A stretch of 61,131 bases of DNA. It comes from Kineococcus sp. TRM81007 (GTDB lineage: Bacteria > Actinomycetota > Actinomycetes > Actinomycetales > Kineococcaceae). Position 1 is the stretch's first letter. Every line of letters begins with the position of its first letter. The notes under the pieces are model-generated. The model was not told where the DNA came from. It did not search any database and saw only the letters and a program-made list of their open reading frames with translations. The position numbers and the translations under genes are program-made. The DNA is taken from the NCBI RefSeq assembly GCF_022669155.1, contig NZ_JALBVB010000041.1, positions 84,477 through 145,607 on the forward strand, written 5' to 3'. Of the stretch, positions 8,494 to 17,668 are shown one piece after another.

Positions 8494-10610
8494 CGGGGCA
8501 CCCGGAGCACCCGGAGCACCCGGAGCACCCGGAGCACCCGGAGCACCCGGAGCACCCGGAGCACCCGGAGCACCCGGAGCACCCGGAGCACCCGGAGCAC
8601 CCGGAGCACCCGGAGCACCCGGAGCACCCGGAGCACCCGGAGCACCCGGAGCACCCGGAGCACCCGGAGCACCCGGAGCACCCGGAGCGCTCGGCGCGGG
8701 AGGCCTGGGAGCGGTCACCGAGCGCCCTGCTGACGCTGCGCCCCGACGGGACGGTGCTGGACGCCAACCGGACCCTGCTCGACTGGGCCGGCCTGGAGCG
8801 CGAGGACGTCGTCGGCAGCCGGACCCTGAGCGGGTTGCTGACCGTCGGTGGCCGCATCTTCTGGGAGACCCACCTGGCACCGCTGCTGCTCGTCGAGCGG
8901 CGCCTCGACGAGGTCGCCGTGGAGGTGCGGACCCCGCGCGGGCGCTTGCCCGTCCTGATGAGCGCCGTGCTGACCACGGCCGGCGACGGCCCGGCGGAGG
9001 TCGTGCACGTGGCGCTGTCCAGCGCCGGCGACCGCTCCCGCTACGAGCGGGAGCTCGTCGCCGCGCGTCGGGAGGCCGAGCGGTCCGAGACGCGCCTGCG
9101 GGCCCTGCAGGCGGTGACCGCGGCGCTGTCGCGCGCCGTGGGCGTCGACGGCGTCGCCGACGCGCTGCTGCGGACCGCGGTGGCGCCCCTGGGCGCGTCG
9201 GCCGGCACGGTCTGGCTCACGGGCGAGGACGGCGGCCTGTCGCCCCGGCGGTCCACCGGGGCCGTCGTCGAGCTGCGACCCCCGCCGTTCGGCGAGGTGG
9301 TGCACGGCGAACCCGTCCTCGTCGGGGAGGACCTGCTGGTGCCCCTGCGCGGGCAGACGGCGCTGCACGGGGTCCTCGCGCTGACGCTGGACCGCGGCGC
9401 GGGCGCCGAACCCCCGAGCGTCGACGTCCACACCGCCGTCGGGCAGCAGGCCGGCCTGGCCCTGGACCGCGCCCACCGCTACGAGGAGCGCGCCGGCATC
9501 GCCGAGCAGCTGCAGCGATCGCTCCTGGCGGGGGAGCACCCGCACGACGAGCGGTTCACCTTCGCGACCGTCTACCGGCCGGGCGTGGAGGCGCTGGAGG
9601 TCGGCGGCGACTGGTTCGACGTGTTCACCGCGGGCGAGGACGTCGTCTCCGTGGTCGTCGGCGACGTGGTCGGGCGCGGGCTGGGCGCGGCCGTCGCCAT
9701 GGGGCAGCTGCGCAGCGCGGTGCGAGCCGTCGCCGACCCCGGCACCGGGCCCGCGCAGGTGCTCTCCCGCCTCGACCGGTTCGTCGACCAGGTCGAGGCC
9801 GCTCGCACCGCCACCCTGGTCCACGCCCAGCTCGACCTCGGCGACGGGTGCGTCCGGTACGCGTGCGCCGGTCACCTGCCGCCCCTGCTCCTGCCGGCGC
9901 AGGGTGCCCCCCGGTACCTGTGGGGCGGCCGGTCGACGCCGCTGGGCGTCGTCCTGGGAACCCGCGACCGCGGCGAGGACACCGTGCAGCTGGGTCCCGG
10001 CGACCGCCTGCTGCTCTACACCGACGGGCTGGTCGAGCGACGCGAGCAGGGTCTGGACGAGGGGCTGGACGTGCTGCTCTCCACGGCCGCGCCGCTGCAC
10101 GGCCTCGGTGCGCAGGAGGTCGTGGAGTCGCTGACCGGCGCGCTCCTCGACGACGGGAACGCCCGCGACGACGTCTGCGTCCTGCTGCTGTCCTGGTCGG
10201 GACCGGTGCTCGAGCGCCGCGTGGCCGCCGACCTGACGGGGTTGTCCCCCCTCCGGCGGGAGCTGGGCGCCTGGCTGGCCGAGCGCGGCGCGGAGGAGGA
10301 GACCGCCGAGGACCTCGTGCTGGCCGCCTCGGAGGCGGTGGCCAACGCCGTCGAGCACGGGTGCGGCGGCAGGCCGGAGCAGCACGTCACCGTCCGGGCC
10401 GAGCTGACCCGTGCCGCCGGCCCGGCGCGGGACCCGGTCGTCCTCATCACCGTCGCGGACCCGGGGCGGTGGCGAGCGAGGACGGCGTCGGACGAGCGGG
10501 GGCGGGGACTGGGGATCATGCGGGCGGTGGTGGACGAGGTGCGCGTGGAGCCGTCGGACACGGGGACTCGCCTGGTGCTGCGGCACGCGCTGCGGGGAGG
10601 TGCGGCGTGA
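8490..10610 (+). CDS. (HPE)21-PAS-GAF-PP2C-HATPase fusion, RsbP/RsbW-like stress regulator
   Basis: A 706-residue cytoplasmic regulator. Residues 4-66 are 21 perfect His-Pro-Glu repeats. Then come a PAS domain (about 70-170), a GAF domain (about 195-330), a SpoIIE-type PP2C phosphatase (about 345-560; GGDWFDVF and VVGDVVGRGLGAA carry the metal-binding aspartates) and an RsbW-like ATPase domain (about 575-705; EAVANAVEHG and RGRGLGIMRAV). It should dephosphorylate an anti-anti-sigma factor, most simply the STAS protein encoded next, and may also rephosphorylate or bind it through the ATPase part. It overlaps rsbQ and the STAS gene by 4 bp each. Phosphatase and kinase modules in one chain, with a repeat-built N-terminus, differ from Bacillus RsbP. 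Confidence 0.9.
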   Translation: MTGHPEHPEHPEHPEHPEHPEHPEHPEHPEHPEHPEHPEHPEHPEHPEHPEHPEHPEHPEHPEHPERSAREAWERSPSALLTLRPDGTVLDANRTLLDWAGLEREDVVGSRTLSGLLTVGGRIFWETHLAPLLLVERRLDEVAVEVRTPRGRLPVLMSAVLTTAGDGPAEVVHVALSSAGDRSRYERELVAARREAERSETRLRALQAVTAALSRAVGVDGVADALLRTAVAPLGASAGTVWLTGEDGGLSPRRSTGAVVELRPPPFGEVVHGEPVLVGEDLLVPLRGQTALHGVLALTLDRGAGAEPPSVDVHTAVGQQAGLALDRAHRYEERAGIAEQLQRSLLAGEHPHDERFTFATVYRPGVEALEVGGDWFDVFTAGEDVVSVVVGDVVGRGLGAAVAMGQLRSAVRAVADPGTGPAQVLSRLDRFVDQVEAARTATLVHAQLDLGDGCVRYACAGHLPPLLLPAQGAPRYLWGGRSTPLGVVLGTRDRGEDTVQLGPGDRLLLYTDGLVERREQGLDEGLDVLLSTAAPLHGLGAQEVVESLTGALLDDGNARDDVCVLLLSWSGPVLERRVAADLTGLSPLRRELGAWLAERGAEEETAEDLVLAASEAVANAVEHGCGGRPEQHVTVRAELTRAAGPARDPVVLITVADPGRWRARTASDERGRGLGIMRAVVDEVRVEPSDTGTRLVLRHALRGGAA
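8499..8687 (+). repeat. Perfect 9-bp tandem repeat, 21 copies, coding for (His-Pro-Glu)21
   Basis: CACCCGGAG is repeated 21 times with no mismatch over 189 bp, starting three codons into the RsbP-like gene. The unit is a multiple of three, so slippage changes repeat number without breaking the frame. Perfect identity implies recent expansion or active homogenisation. All other frames stay open and show simple repeats such as Gly-Ala-Pro, which I regard as non-coding. Confidence 0.97.
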
Positions 10611-10954
10611 CGCTGCGCGCTCTGCCCGACGAGGCCGACGGGCTGCGCGTGCTCGTCGCGACCGGCGAGCTGGACGCGGCCGTCGTCCCCGCGCTGCTGC
10701 CGCGAGCGGCGTCGCTCGTCGCCGGGGCCCGCGCGGTGGCGCTCGACCTGTCGGGGGCGACGTTCCTCGACAGCGGCGGCGTCCGCCTGGTCGACCAGCT
10801 CGCCCGCGCCTGCGCCGACGGCGGGGCGCCCTTCCGGGTGGTCGCCCCGCGGGGCACGCGTCCCCGGCGCGTCCTCGAGCTGGTCGGCATGGCCGACGCG
10901 CTCGCCGTCGACGACCTCGGCGCGGCGGTCACCGCCCTGCGCGCCGCCGGCTGA
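10607..10954 (+). CDS. rsbV: STAS-domain anti-anti-sigma factor
   Basis: A 115-residue single STAS domain. The phosphorylation loop reads FLDSGGVR, with Ser56 at the same position as the regulated serine of Bacillus RsbV. When dephosphorylated it should bind an RsbW-type anti-sigma factor and free a SigB/F-type sigma factor; the fused phosphatase upstream is its expected partner. The GTG start overlaps the upstream stop as GTGA, so it is the third coupled gene of the cassette. The cognate sigma factor could be the one at about 54.6 kb, but nothing in the sequence proves this. Confidence 0.9.
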   Translation: MTLRALPDEADGLRVLVATGELDAAVVPALLPRAASLVAGARAVALDLSGATFLDSGGVRLVDQLARACADGGAPFRVVAPRGTRPRRVLELVGMADALAVDDLGAAVTALRAAG

Positions 10955-10974
10955 GGCCGCTGCGGCGTCGTCCG

Positions 10975-13761
10975 TCACACCACGGCGGTCCCGAGCGCCG
11001 GCAGCGCCCAGGCGGCGGCCTCGCCCGCCGGCAGCGGCCGCCCGAGGAGGTACCCCTGCGCCGTGTCGCACCCCTGCTCGCGCAGCCAGCGCAGCTGCTC
11101 CGGTTCCTCCACGCCCTCCGCGACGACCCGCAGGCCGAAGGTGTGGGCGGCGTGCACCGTCAGCGCCACCAGCCCGCGTCGGCCCGCGTCGGTGGACGCC
11201 ACGAAGCTCCGGTCGATCTTCAGCGTGTCCGCGGGCGTCGAGGGCAGTTGCCCGATGGAGGTGAACCCCGTGCCGAAGTCGTCGATGGCCACGGCGACCC
11301 CGGTGGCCCGCAACCGCTGCAGGCGCGCCGTGGCACCCGGGTCGTCCACGAGCACGGTCTCGGTGATCTCCAGCACCAGCAGGTGCGGCGGCAGCCCGGA
11401 CGCCGCGAGCGCGTCCGCCACGTCCTCCAGCAGACGCGGTTCGGCCAGGTGCCGCCCCGAGACGTTCACGGCGATCGTGGGCTCGGTCCCCTCGCCCGGC
11501 GCCGGCCACGCGACCGGCCGCTCGCAGCGCCAGCGGGCCAGCTGCGCCGTCGCCTCGTGCAGCACCCACCGGCCCAGGTCGCACACCAGCGAGGACGCCT
11601 CCGCGGCGGCCACGAACACGTCCGGGCGCACCGGCCCGGCACCGGGCCGGTCCCAGCGGGCCAGCGCCTCGTAGCCGGCGAGCGAGCCGTCCGCGAGGCC
11701 CACGACGGGCTGGTAGTGCAGCGTCAGCTCCCCGCGCCGCAACCCCTCGCGCAACGCGGACTGCAGGTCCGAGCGGGCGGTCAGCTCCTCGCGCAGCACG
11801 TCGTCGAACACCTCCACGCGGCCCCGCCCGCGGGACTTCGCGCGGTACACCGCCGAGTCGGCCTCCGCCAGCAGCACCTCCGCGCCCCCCGGCCCCGCCG
11901 AGCCCGCCGAGCCCGCCCCGGCCAGCGCCACGCCCACGGACGCGCCCACGCGCACGGCCCGCCCGGCGGTCCGCGTGACCCGGTCGGCACCGACCTCCAG
12001 GGGACGGCGCACCGACGCGACGACCCGCTCACCGAGGCGCACCAGGTCCGTCTCGTCCACCACGTCGTGCACGAGGACCACGAACTCGTCGCCGCCCAGG
12101 CGCCCGACCACGTCGCCGTCGCGCACGCAGGCCCTCAACCGGTCGGCCACCTCGCGCAGCACCGCGTCGCCCGCGGCGTGCCCGGCGGTGTCGTTGACGG
12201 CCTTGAACCCGTCCAGGTCGACGAACAGCAGGCCGGTGGCGGCACCGGGGGCGCAGGCGTCCAGCGCCCGCGACAGCAGCCGCAACGCCGCGGCGCGGTT
12301 CGGCAGCCCGGTCAGGGGGTCGTGCGCCGCCTGGTGGGCCAGCTCGCCCTGCAGCTCCTCGCGCTGCTGCACCGCCCGCACGAGCTGCTGCACCGACGCC
12401 TGCACCGCCTCGCCCAGCGGGCCGCGCACCGGGTGCTCGCGCAGCGCCCCGGCCAGGTCGCCGCGCGAGAGCGCGTCGGCCTGCTCCCGCACCCGCCGCA
12501 ACCCCGCCACCGCACCGGCGAGGGCGCGCGCCGCGGTGCGGACCTCGCGGGGACCGCTCTCCGGCACGTCGACGAGCTCGCCGCGGCCCACGCGGCGGGC
12601 GGCGTCGGCCAGGCGCCGCAGCGAACCGGCCAGCCAGCGCCCCTCGGCCAGCGCCGCGGCCAGGGCGCCGGCGAGCACGAGCAGCGACACGAGCACCGTG
12701 GTGCGCAACCGCCGCGCCGCGCCGGCCTGCTCGGAGTCGATCGCCACCACGGCGGTGTCCACGGCGTCCTCCAGCAGGGCCGCGAGGTCCCGGTCGCGCT
12801 GCGCGCTGGCTTCCTCCAGGCCCAGCAGTTCCGGGCCGCTGAGCCGGCCGGGGCTCGTCGTCTCCACGGCCAGCACCTCCGCCACCCGGCGTGCCGAGCC
12901 GCTGCCGGTCACCTCCGCCCAGCGCAGCCGCATCCGCGAGGTGGACAGCTCCGACCCGGTGCCGGCCAGCTCCCGGTAGGTGCCCAGGACGTGCGCGGAG
13001 CGCTGGCGCGCCCGCACCCGCGGGCTCCCCTCGAGCACGCGGGCGGTGAACGTGACCGGCAGCTCCCGGCTGGCCTGCTGGGTCAGGGCGGCGACGAGGG
13101 TGACGTCGTTGACGGCGAGGGCGCTGCGGTCGCTCAGGCCCGTCGCCGTGGTCCGGGTGATGACCTCCTCCTCCGCGTGCGCCAGCCAGTCCGACAGGTC
13201 CAGGTACAGCCCCGCGAGGGCGTCGGTGCTGGAGGTGCCCTGGTCGGCCGCCGAGCGCACGGTGCGCAGCCGCTCCACGGCCAGCGCGGTGCGCAGCGCG
13301 GCGGGTGAGGTGCCGGGGATGCGGGCCACGGCGCGGTCGGTGACCTGCCGCGCCAGCTGCAGCCGGTTCACCGCGGTCAGGTAGGTCACGGCCCGCTGGT
13401 CGCCGAAGCCCGCGGTGAGCGCCTGCTCGCGGTCGCGGGTGACGTTGCGCGTCAGCGTGGGGAGCAGCTCGCTCTCCACGGCGCGCCGCACCGTGTCCAG
13501 CTCCGTGGCCGCGCGCATCAGGGAACCGGCCTGACCGGCTTCCGCGAGCTCCCGGGACCGCTCGAGCACCGAGCCGGTGGTGACGACGCCGGTGGCCAGC
13601 AGCGGCACGACGACGAGGGCCGCGAGGTGCTGCCACACGGGGCGCGCTCGCGGCCGGCGCCTCGGCGCACGGTCCGTCGTCGGTTCCACCCGCCCGGCAT
13701 CGGCCCTCCCGCCCGCCGACGTGAGCCGCACCGCGGTGCGGCGGGCGGTCCACGGGCGCAC
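10975..13761 (-). CDS. Membrane sensor GGDEF-EAL cyclic-di-GMP enzyme
   Basis: A 928-residue protein. One membrane segment near residues 42-65 and a second near 361-385 bracket an external domain of about 300 residues that is mostly helical and resembles nitrate/nitrite-sensing (NIT) domains. A HAMP segment follows, then GGDEF (about 480-640) and EAL (about 660-915). The cyclase signature is intact (GGDEF) and the feedback site RDGD stands exactly five residues before it. The EAL half keeps [30 protein letters not shown] and KIDRSF. Both activities are therefore likely. The GTG at 13761 is the longest start; later GTGs are possible. It is divergent from a sugar-binding protein gene 79 bp away and convergent with the STAS gene. 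Confidence 0.92.
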   Translation of the reverse strand: MRPWTARRTAVRLTSAGGRADAGRVEPTTDRAPRRRPRARPVWQHLAALVVVPLLATGVVTTGSVLERSRELAEAGQAGSLMRAATELDTVRRAVESELLPTLTRNVTRDREQALTAGFGDQRAVTYLTAVNRLQLARQVTDRAVARIPGTSPAALRTALAVERLRTVRSAADQGTSSTDALAGLYLDLSDWLAHAEEEVITRTTATGLSDRSALAVNDVTLVAALTQQASRELPVTFTARVLEGSPRVRARQRSAHVLGTYRELAGTGSELSTSRMRLRWAEVTGSGSARRVAEVLAVETTSPGRLSGPELLGLEEASAQRDRDLAALLEDAVDTAVVAIDSEQAGAARRLRTTVLVSLLVLAGALAAALAEGRWLAGSLRRLADAARRVGRGELVDVPESGPREVRTAARALAGAVAGLRRVREQADALSRGDLAGALREHPVRGPLGEAVQASVQQLVRAVQQREELQGELAHQAAHDPLTGLPNRAAALRLLSRALDACAPGAATGLLFVDLDGFKAVNDTAGHAAGDAVLREVADRLRACVRDGDVVGRLGGDEFVVLVHDVVDETDLVRLGERVVASVRRPLEVGADRVTRTAGRAVRVGASVGVALAGAGSAGSAGPGGAEVLLAEADSAVYRAKSRGRGRVEVFDDVLREELTARSDLQSALREGLRRGELTLHYQPVVGLADGSLAGYEALARWDRPGAGPVRPDVFVAAAEASSLVCDLGRWVLHEATAQLARWRCERPVAWPAPGEGTEPTIAVNVSGRHLAEPRLLEDVADALAASGLPPHLLVLEITETVLVDDPGATARLQRLRATGVAVAIDDFGTGFTSIGQLPSTPADTLKIDRSFVASTDAGRRGLVALTVHAAHTFGLRVVAEGVEEPEQLRWLREQGCDTAQGYLLGRPLPAGEAAAWALPALGTAVV

Positions 13762-13840
13762 GTCACCCGCTCGGAGCAGCCCGGTCGCGCCCGTTCAAGC
13801 CGGCGGTGCTCGCCGCCGATGCCGTCGGGGGAGGTGCGCG

Positions 13841-14821
13841 GTGCTTCGACGGGGTGCGCGCGGTGCGCTGGGTGCGCTGGGCGGGCGGGGTTCGCGGGTG
13901 GCCGCGGTCCTCGCGCTCGCCGTGGTGCTCGCGCCCGCCGGTTGCGGGGCGGGCGGCGACGCCGACCCCGTGCGCGTCGGTTTCTCGCAGCTGAGCGCCG
14001 AGGGCAGCTGGAGGGCCGCGAACACCGCCTCGATCCGTTCCGCGCTGACCCCCGCGGACGGGTTCGAGCTGACGTTCAGCGACGACCAGCGCAAGCAGGA
14101 GGGGCAGATCGCGGTCCTGCGCGGTTTCATCGCCGCCGACGTCGACGTCATCGCGTTCTCACCGGTCGTGCAGGACGGCTGGGACCAGGTGCTGCGCGAG
14201 GCCCGGGACGCCGGCGTCCCCGTCGTCCTCGTCGACCGCAGCACCACCAGCCGCCTGGACGGCGCGTACGTCACCCGCGTCGGCGCCGACTTCCGCGCCG
14301 AGGGGGAGCGGGCGGGGCGCTGGGTCCGGGAGCACGCGCCCGGCGCCCGGGTGTTCGAGCTGCAGGGCACCCTCGGGTCCGGTGCGCAGGTCGCCCGGCA
14401 GCAGGGTTTCCGCGCCGTCGTCGGCGACCAGGTCGTCGGCGAGGCCACGGGCGCCTTCACCCGCGCCGGTGGCCGTGACGTCACCGCCGCCGCGCTGGAG
14501 GCGTGGCCGGAGGTCGACCTGGTGTTCGCCCACAACGACGACATGGCCCTGGGGGCGGTGGAGGCGGTGCGGGCCGCCGGCCTGCGCCCGGGCGTGGACG
14601 TGCGCGTGGTGTCCGTGGACGGCACCCGCGAGGCGCTGCGCGCCCTCGCCGACGGCGAGATCGCGCACGTCGTCGAGTGCGACCCGCTCTTCGGCGAGCA
14701 GCTCGCCGCCGTGCTGCGCCGGGTCGCGGCCGGTGAACGGGTGCCTGACCGGGTCGTGGTCCCGGGCCGGGGGTTCGACCGGTCCGTCACCGAGGCGGAG
14801 ATCGAGGCGCGCACGTACTGA
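13841..14821 (+). CDS. YtfQ-like sugar-binding lipoprotein (periplasmic-binding family)
   Basis: A 326-residue lipoprotein with lipobox APAGC after a short signal peptide. The mature start VGFSQLSAEGSWRAAN and the motif DDQRKQEGQIAVLRGF are hallmarks of the galactofuranose-binding protein YtfQ and close CUT2 relatives; DVDVIAFSP and AGVPVVLVDR follow the ribose-binder pattern. The GTG at 13841 is chosen because a GGGGAGG ribosome site lies 7 nt before it and the signal peptide follows; the frame is open far upstream. No ATPase or permease gene accompanies it, so it is an orphan here. It may act with a transporter elsewhere or as a sensor for the divergent membrane GGDEF-EAL protein (inference). 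Confidence 0.88.
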   Translation: MLRRGARGALGALGGRGSRVAAVLALAVVLAPAGCGAGGDADPVRVGFSQLSAEGSWRAANTASIRSALTPADGFELTFSDDQRKQEGQIAVLRGFIAADVDVIAFSPVVQDGWDQVLREARDAGVPVVLVDRSTTSRLDGAYVTRVGADFRAEGERAGRWVREHAPGARVFELQGTLGSGAQVARQQGFRAVVGDQVVGEATGAFTRAGGRDVTAAALEAWPEVDLVFAHNDDMALGAVEAVRAAGLRPGVDVRVVSVDGTREALRALADGEIAHVVECDPLFGEQLAAVLRRVAAGERVPDRVVVPGRGFDRSVTEAEIEARTY

Positions 14822-14858
14822 ACCGCGACCCCGCCCGGCCCGCGCCGCCCGGGCGGCG

Positions 14859-16178
14859 TCAGAGCATCGTGGCCAGCGTCCGCGCGGGCCGGTGCACCAG
14901 GCGCACGACCGCGGGCACCGCCGTGAGGGTCGCCACCACGGCCGCCGCCACCAGCGGCGGCACCGCCCCGCCCAGCACCCCGGCGCCGGTGAGCACCTCC
15001 GCGGTCAGGGCGGCCGCCACCACCGCCCCGGCGGCGGCCAGCCGCGAGTACGCCTCCAGCACGCCGGCCAGGAAACCCACGACGCCGAAGCAGCCCAGCC
15101 CCAGCAGCAGCGCCGTCAGCGCGGACGGGGCGGCCCCCGCGGTCCGCAGCACGGCCCCCAGCGCCAGCGAGGCCGCGGTCGTCAGCAGCAGCAGCCGCGC
15201 GAAGGCACCGGCGACGATCCCGCCGAAGACCCCGGCCGCGCGGGAGCGGGCCTGCTCGCGCAACCGGGTGGAGGCGAGCACGTCCAGCAGCACCGTCCAC
15301 ACCCGGTCCAGGTGCCGGTTCGCCCAGATGCTGCCCAGCAGCGAGGGCACGAGCGCCACCACGGGGAACGTCGCCGTGCTCGTCCAGCCCACCGAGGGGT
15401 CCAGCACCACCAGCAGCGCCGTCCCGGCGCCCACGGCCGCCGCCGGCAGGGACCGGCCCCACGGGGTCGGCGGCCGCGGCGAGGGGGCCGTCGTGAGCAC
15501 CGCCGCCGCGACCGCCCCCTGCGTCAGCAGCACCACCGCGAGCACGTCCACCCGCACCGGCACGCCGGCGCGCACAGCGAGCGAGGCGAGCACCAGCGCC
15601 AGCGCGTACGGCACGCCCCAGCCGCGCACCACGACCACGAGGCTGCCGACCCAGGTGACGACGAGCGCGGCCACCAGCGCGGCGACCAGCGCCTGCTGCG
15701 GGGCCAGCAGGACCGCCACCGGGACCAGCGCCGAGAGCAGGCCCACCGCGAGGGCCGGGCCGCGCTCGGCGCGCAGCCGCCCCAGGCCGTCGGCGTCCGT
15801 CAGCCAGCGCCGCCGCAGCAGCCACTGCAGCCCGAAGCTCACCGGCAGCGCCAGCTTCCACGCCTGCTCGGTGACGCCGGTGCCGAACTCCGCCGCCAGC
15901 GGGCCCACCCACGCGGTCGTCGCCAGCAGGGCCGCGACGAGCCCCAGCAGTTCGCGCGGGTCGCTCGGCGTCACCTCGCGCGGCCGCCGCACCGCGGGCG
16001 CCTCCGCGGGCGGCGGGGCGGCGGAGGCCGCGGTGCTGCGGCGCGCCAGCGGGACCGCGGCCCTCGGCACCAGCCCGCCCCACGCCTCCAGGACCACCGC
16101 GGACTCCAGCGCGTCCTGCGGTTCCCTGCCCAGCGCGGCGCGCACGCGCGCCGCCGCCTGCCCCTCGGTGATCCTCAC
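14859..16178 (-). CDS. Polytopic membrane protein of the exopolysaccharide locus, candidate exporter
   Basis: A 439-residue protein with a basic, Ala/Pro-rich cytoplasmic N-terminus of about 75 residues and then roughly ten to twelve membrane segments. I do not recognise a family with certainty. It is the last gene of a four-gene block joined by 4-bp overlaps, directly after the PelF-like glycosyltransferase. In Pel operons that place is taken by the membrane exporter PelG, and fungal GAG is built by a GT4 enzyme fused to many membrane helices. A role in moving the chain across the membrane is therefore likely by context. PelG normally starts close to its first helix, unlike this protein, so it may be an unrelated analogue. 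The GTG start at 16178 overlaps the upstream stop as GTGA. Confidence 0.75.
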   Translation of the reverse strand: MRITEGQAAARVRAALGREPQDALESAVVLEAWGGLVPRAAVPLARRSTAASAAPPPAEAPAVRRPREVTPSDPRELLGLVAALLATTAWVGPLAAEFGTGVTEQAWKLALPVSFGLQWLLRRRWLTDADGLGRLRAERGPALAVGLLSALVPVAVLLAPQQALVAALVAALVVTWVGSLVVVVRGWGVPYALALVLASLAVRAGVPVRVDVLAVVLLTQGAVAAAVLTTAPSPRPPTPWGRSLPAAAVGAGTALLVVLDPSVGWTSTATFPVVALVPSLLGSIWANRHLDRVWTVLLDVLASTRLREQARSRAAGVFGGIVAGAFARLLLLTTAASLALGAVLRTAGAAPSALTALLLGLGCFGVVGFLAGVLEAYSRLAAAGAVVAAALTAEVLTGAGVLGGAVPPLVAAAVVATLTAVPAVVRLVHRPARTLATML

Positions 16179-17668
16179 CGCACCCCCCTCCCCGTCGTGA
16201 CCGGCGTCTCGCGCACCTGCGCGCTCAGCGCACCCAGCACCGCCGCGTACCCGTCCAGGCAGCGCTCCTGCCCGAACAGCCGCGTCACCCGGGCGTGCCC
16301 GCGCCGGCCCAGCAGCTCCGCGAACGGCGGGTCCAGCAGCAGAGCGCTCACCGCGTCCGCCAGCCCGTGCACGTCGCCGGGCGGCGCCGTCACGCCCGCG
16401 CCGCGCATCGCGTCGAGCACCCCGCCCACCAGCGTGGTGACCACCGGCCGCGCCTGCGACAGCGCCTCCAGGACCGCCATCGGGAAACCCTCGGAGATGC
16501 TCGTCATCAGCACCACGTCGGCGTCGCGGACGACCCCCGTGGGGTCCTTCGTCGGGCCCATGAACCGGAAACCCTCGCCCAGGCCGAGCGCGGTGCACAG
16601 GTCGGAGCACGCCTGCGCGTACCCCTCCTGACCGCGCGGCACCGGCCCGTAGTGCAGGAACCTCGCGTCCGGCACGCGGCGGCGCACCGCCGCGGCGACC
16701 CGCAGCATCGTCGGCACGTCCTTCAGCGGGTCCAGCCGGCCCACGCTCACCACCGTGCGGGTTCGCGGTGCCGGCGCGGGTTCGCCCGGCGCGGGCACCC
16801 CGTTGGGGATGACGAGGATCCGCCCCGGCCGCACCCCCAGGCCCTCCTCCCAGGCGGCGTTCGCGGCCGCCACCGGGGTGACGACGTCCGAGACGGCGTA
16901 CGCGAGACGGGTCAGCCCCCGCGCCAGGCGCGTGGGCACGAACCGGGCCGCGGCGTCGGCGCCCGAGCGCACCGCTGTCAGGTAGTTCTCCCGCACGTAC
17001 ACGCCGTGCTCGGAGAGCACCACCGGCCGGTCGTGCAGCGCCTTGTCCACGGCCGCGGGCACCGCCGACCACCCGGCCGCGGTCACCAGGGACACGTCGG
17101 CCGCAGGGGTCGGCTCGGCCGCGGTCCGCGCCACCCACGAGATCGTCTGGTAGGTCTCCACCGCCCGGTCCAGGTCGAACGGAGCGGCGCCCACCACCTC
17201 CGGGTGCTCCTCCTCCAGCACCGACGCCAGCGCGTCCACGTAGCGCTGCCACGTCTCCTCGGCGCGGAACGTCGGCAGCACCAGGTCCGGGTTGCGCCGG
17301 CACCACACCAGCGCCGGCACGGTTCCCAGCGGGTCCGCCGACCAGCCCAGCAGGCCCTGCACCAGTTCCGCCGCCAGCGTCGTGCGGCGACGGCGCCGTC
17401 CGCGCGGGCGCGGGCCGGTGCGCCGCGGTTCCCGCGGGCCCCACAGCTGCAGGTGCCCGGCCAGGCGGGCGTTGCCCGGGAACTCGAAGACGGGTTCCTG
17501 CAGGTCCGCGCCGGTCAGCGCGAAGACCGACCAGTCCACGTGCGGCAGGCCCCGCACCAGCAGGTCGCACCAGGTGCTCACCCCGCCCACCACGAACGGG
17601 TACGTGCCCTCGGTGAACAGCGTCACCCGGGGACCGGCCGCGCCGTCCACGGGGGCCGCGCCGTTCAC
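16175..17668 (-). CDS. pelF: PelF-like GT4 glycosyltransferase
   Basis: A 497-residue cytoplasmic glycosyltransferase. The N-terminus TEGTYPFVVGGVSTW and the downstream FEFPGNARL match the DUF3492 region specific to PelF, the polymerase of the Pel polysaccharide. The GT-B C-terminal half holds SVGRLDPLKD and the donor-site E-x7-E motif in SEGFPMAVLE. PelF uses a UDP-sugar, in Pseudomonas UDP-GalNAc. It is coupled by GTGA overlaps to the deacetylase-like gene before it and the membrane protein after it. The other pel genes (A-E, G) are not recognisable here, so the symbol marks family and not a full Pel system. Confidence in the family is high; in the sugar, moderate. Confidence 0.87.
   Translation of the reverse strand: MNGAAPVDGAAGPRVTLFTEGTYPFVVGGVSTWCDLLVRGLPHVDWSVFALTGADLQEPVFEFPGNARLAGHLQLWGPREPRRTGPRPRGRRRRRTTLAAELVQGLLGWSADPLGTVPALVWCRRNPDLVLPTFRAEETWQRYVDALASVLEEEHPEVVGAAPFDLDRAVETYQTISWVARTAAEPTPAADVSLVTAAGWSAVPAAVDKALHDRPVVLSEHGVYVRENYLTAVRSGADAAARFVPTRLARGLTRLAYAVSDVVTPVAAANAAWEEGLGVRPGRILVIPNGVPAPGEPAPAPRTRTVVSVGRLDPLKDVPTMLRVAAAVRRRVPDARFLHYGPVPRGQEGYAQACSDLCTALGLGEGFRFMGPTKDPTGVVRDADVVLMTSISEGFPMAVLEALSQARPVVTTLVGGVLDAMRGAGVTAPPGDVHGLADAVSALLLDPPFAELLGRRGHARVTRLFGQERCLDGYAAVLGALSAQVRETPVTTGRGVR

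Noticed and set aside
8499-8687. CRISPR-like or collagen-like array
   Set aside because: The repeats are contiguous with no spacers, and the Gly-Ala-Pro reading belongs to a frame without start context; the His-Pro-Glu frame continues into a well-defined protein.
13577-13840. Longer start for the YtfQ-like lipoprotein
   Set aside because: The upstream part is antisense to the GGDEF-EAL gene and would place the signal peptide inside the protein; GTG 13841 has the ribosome site.
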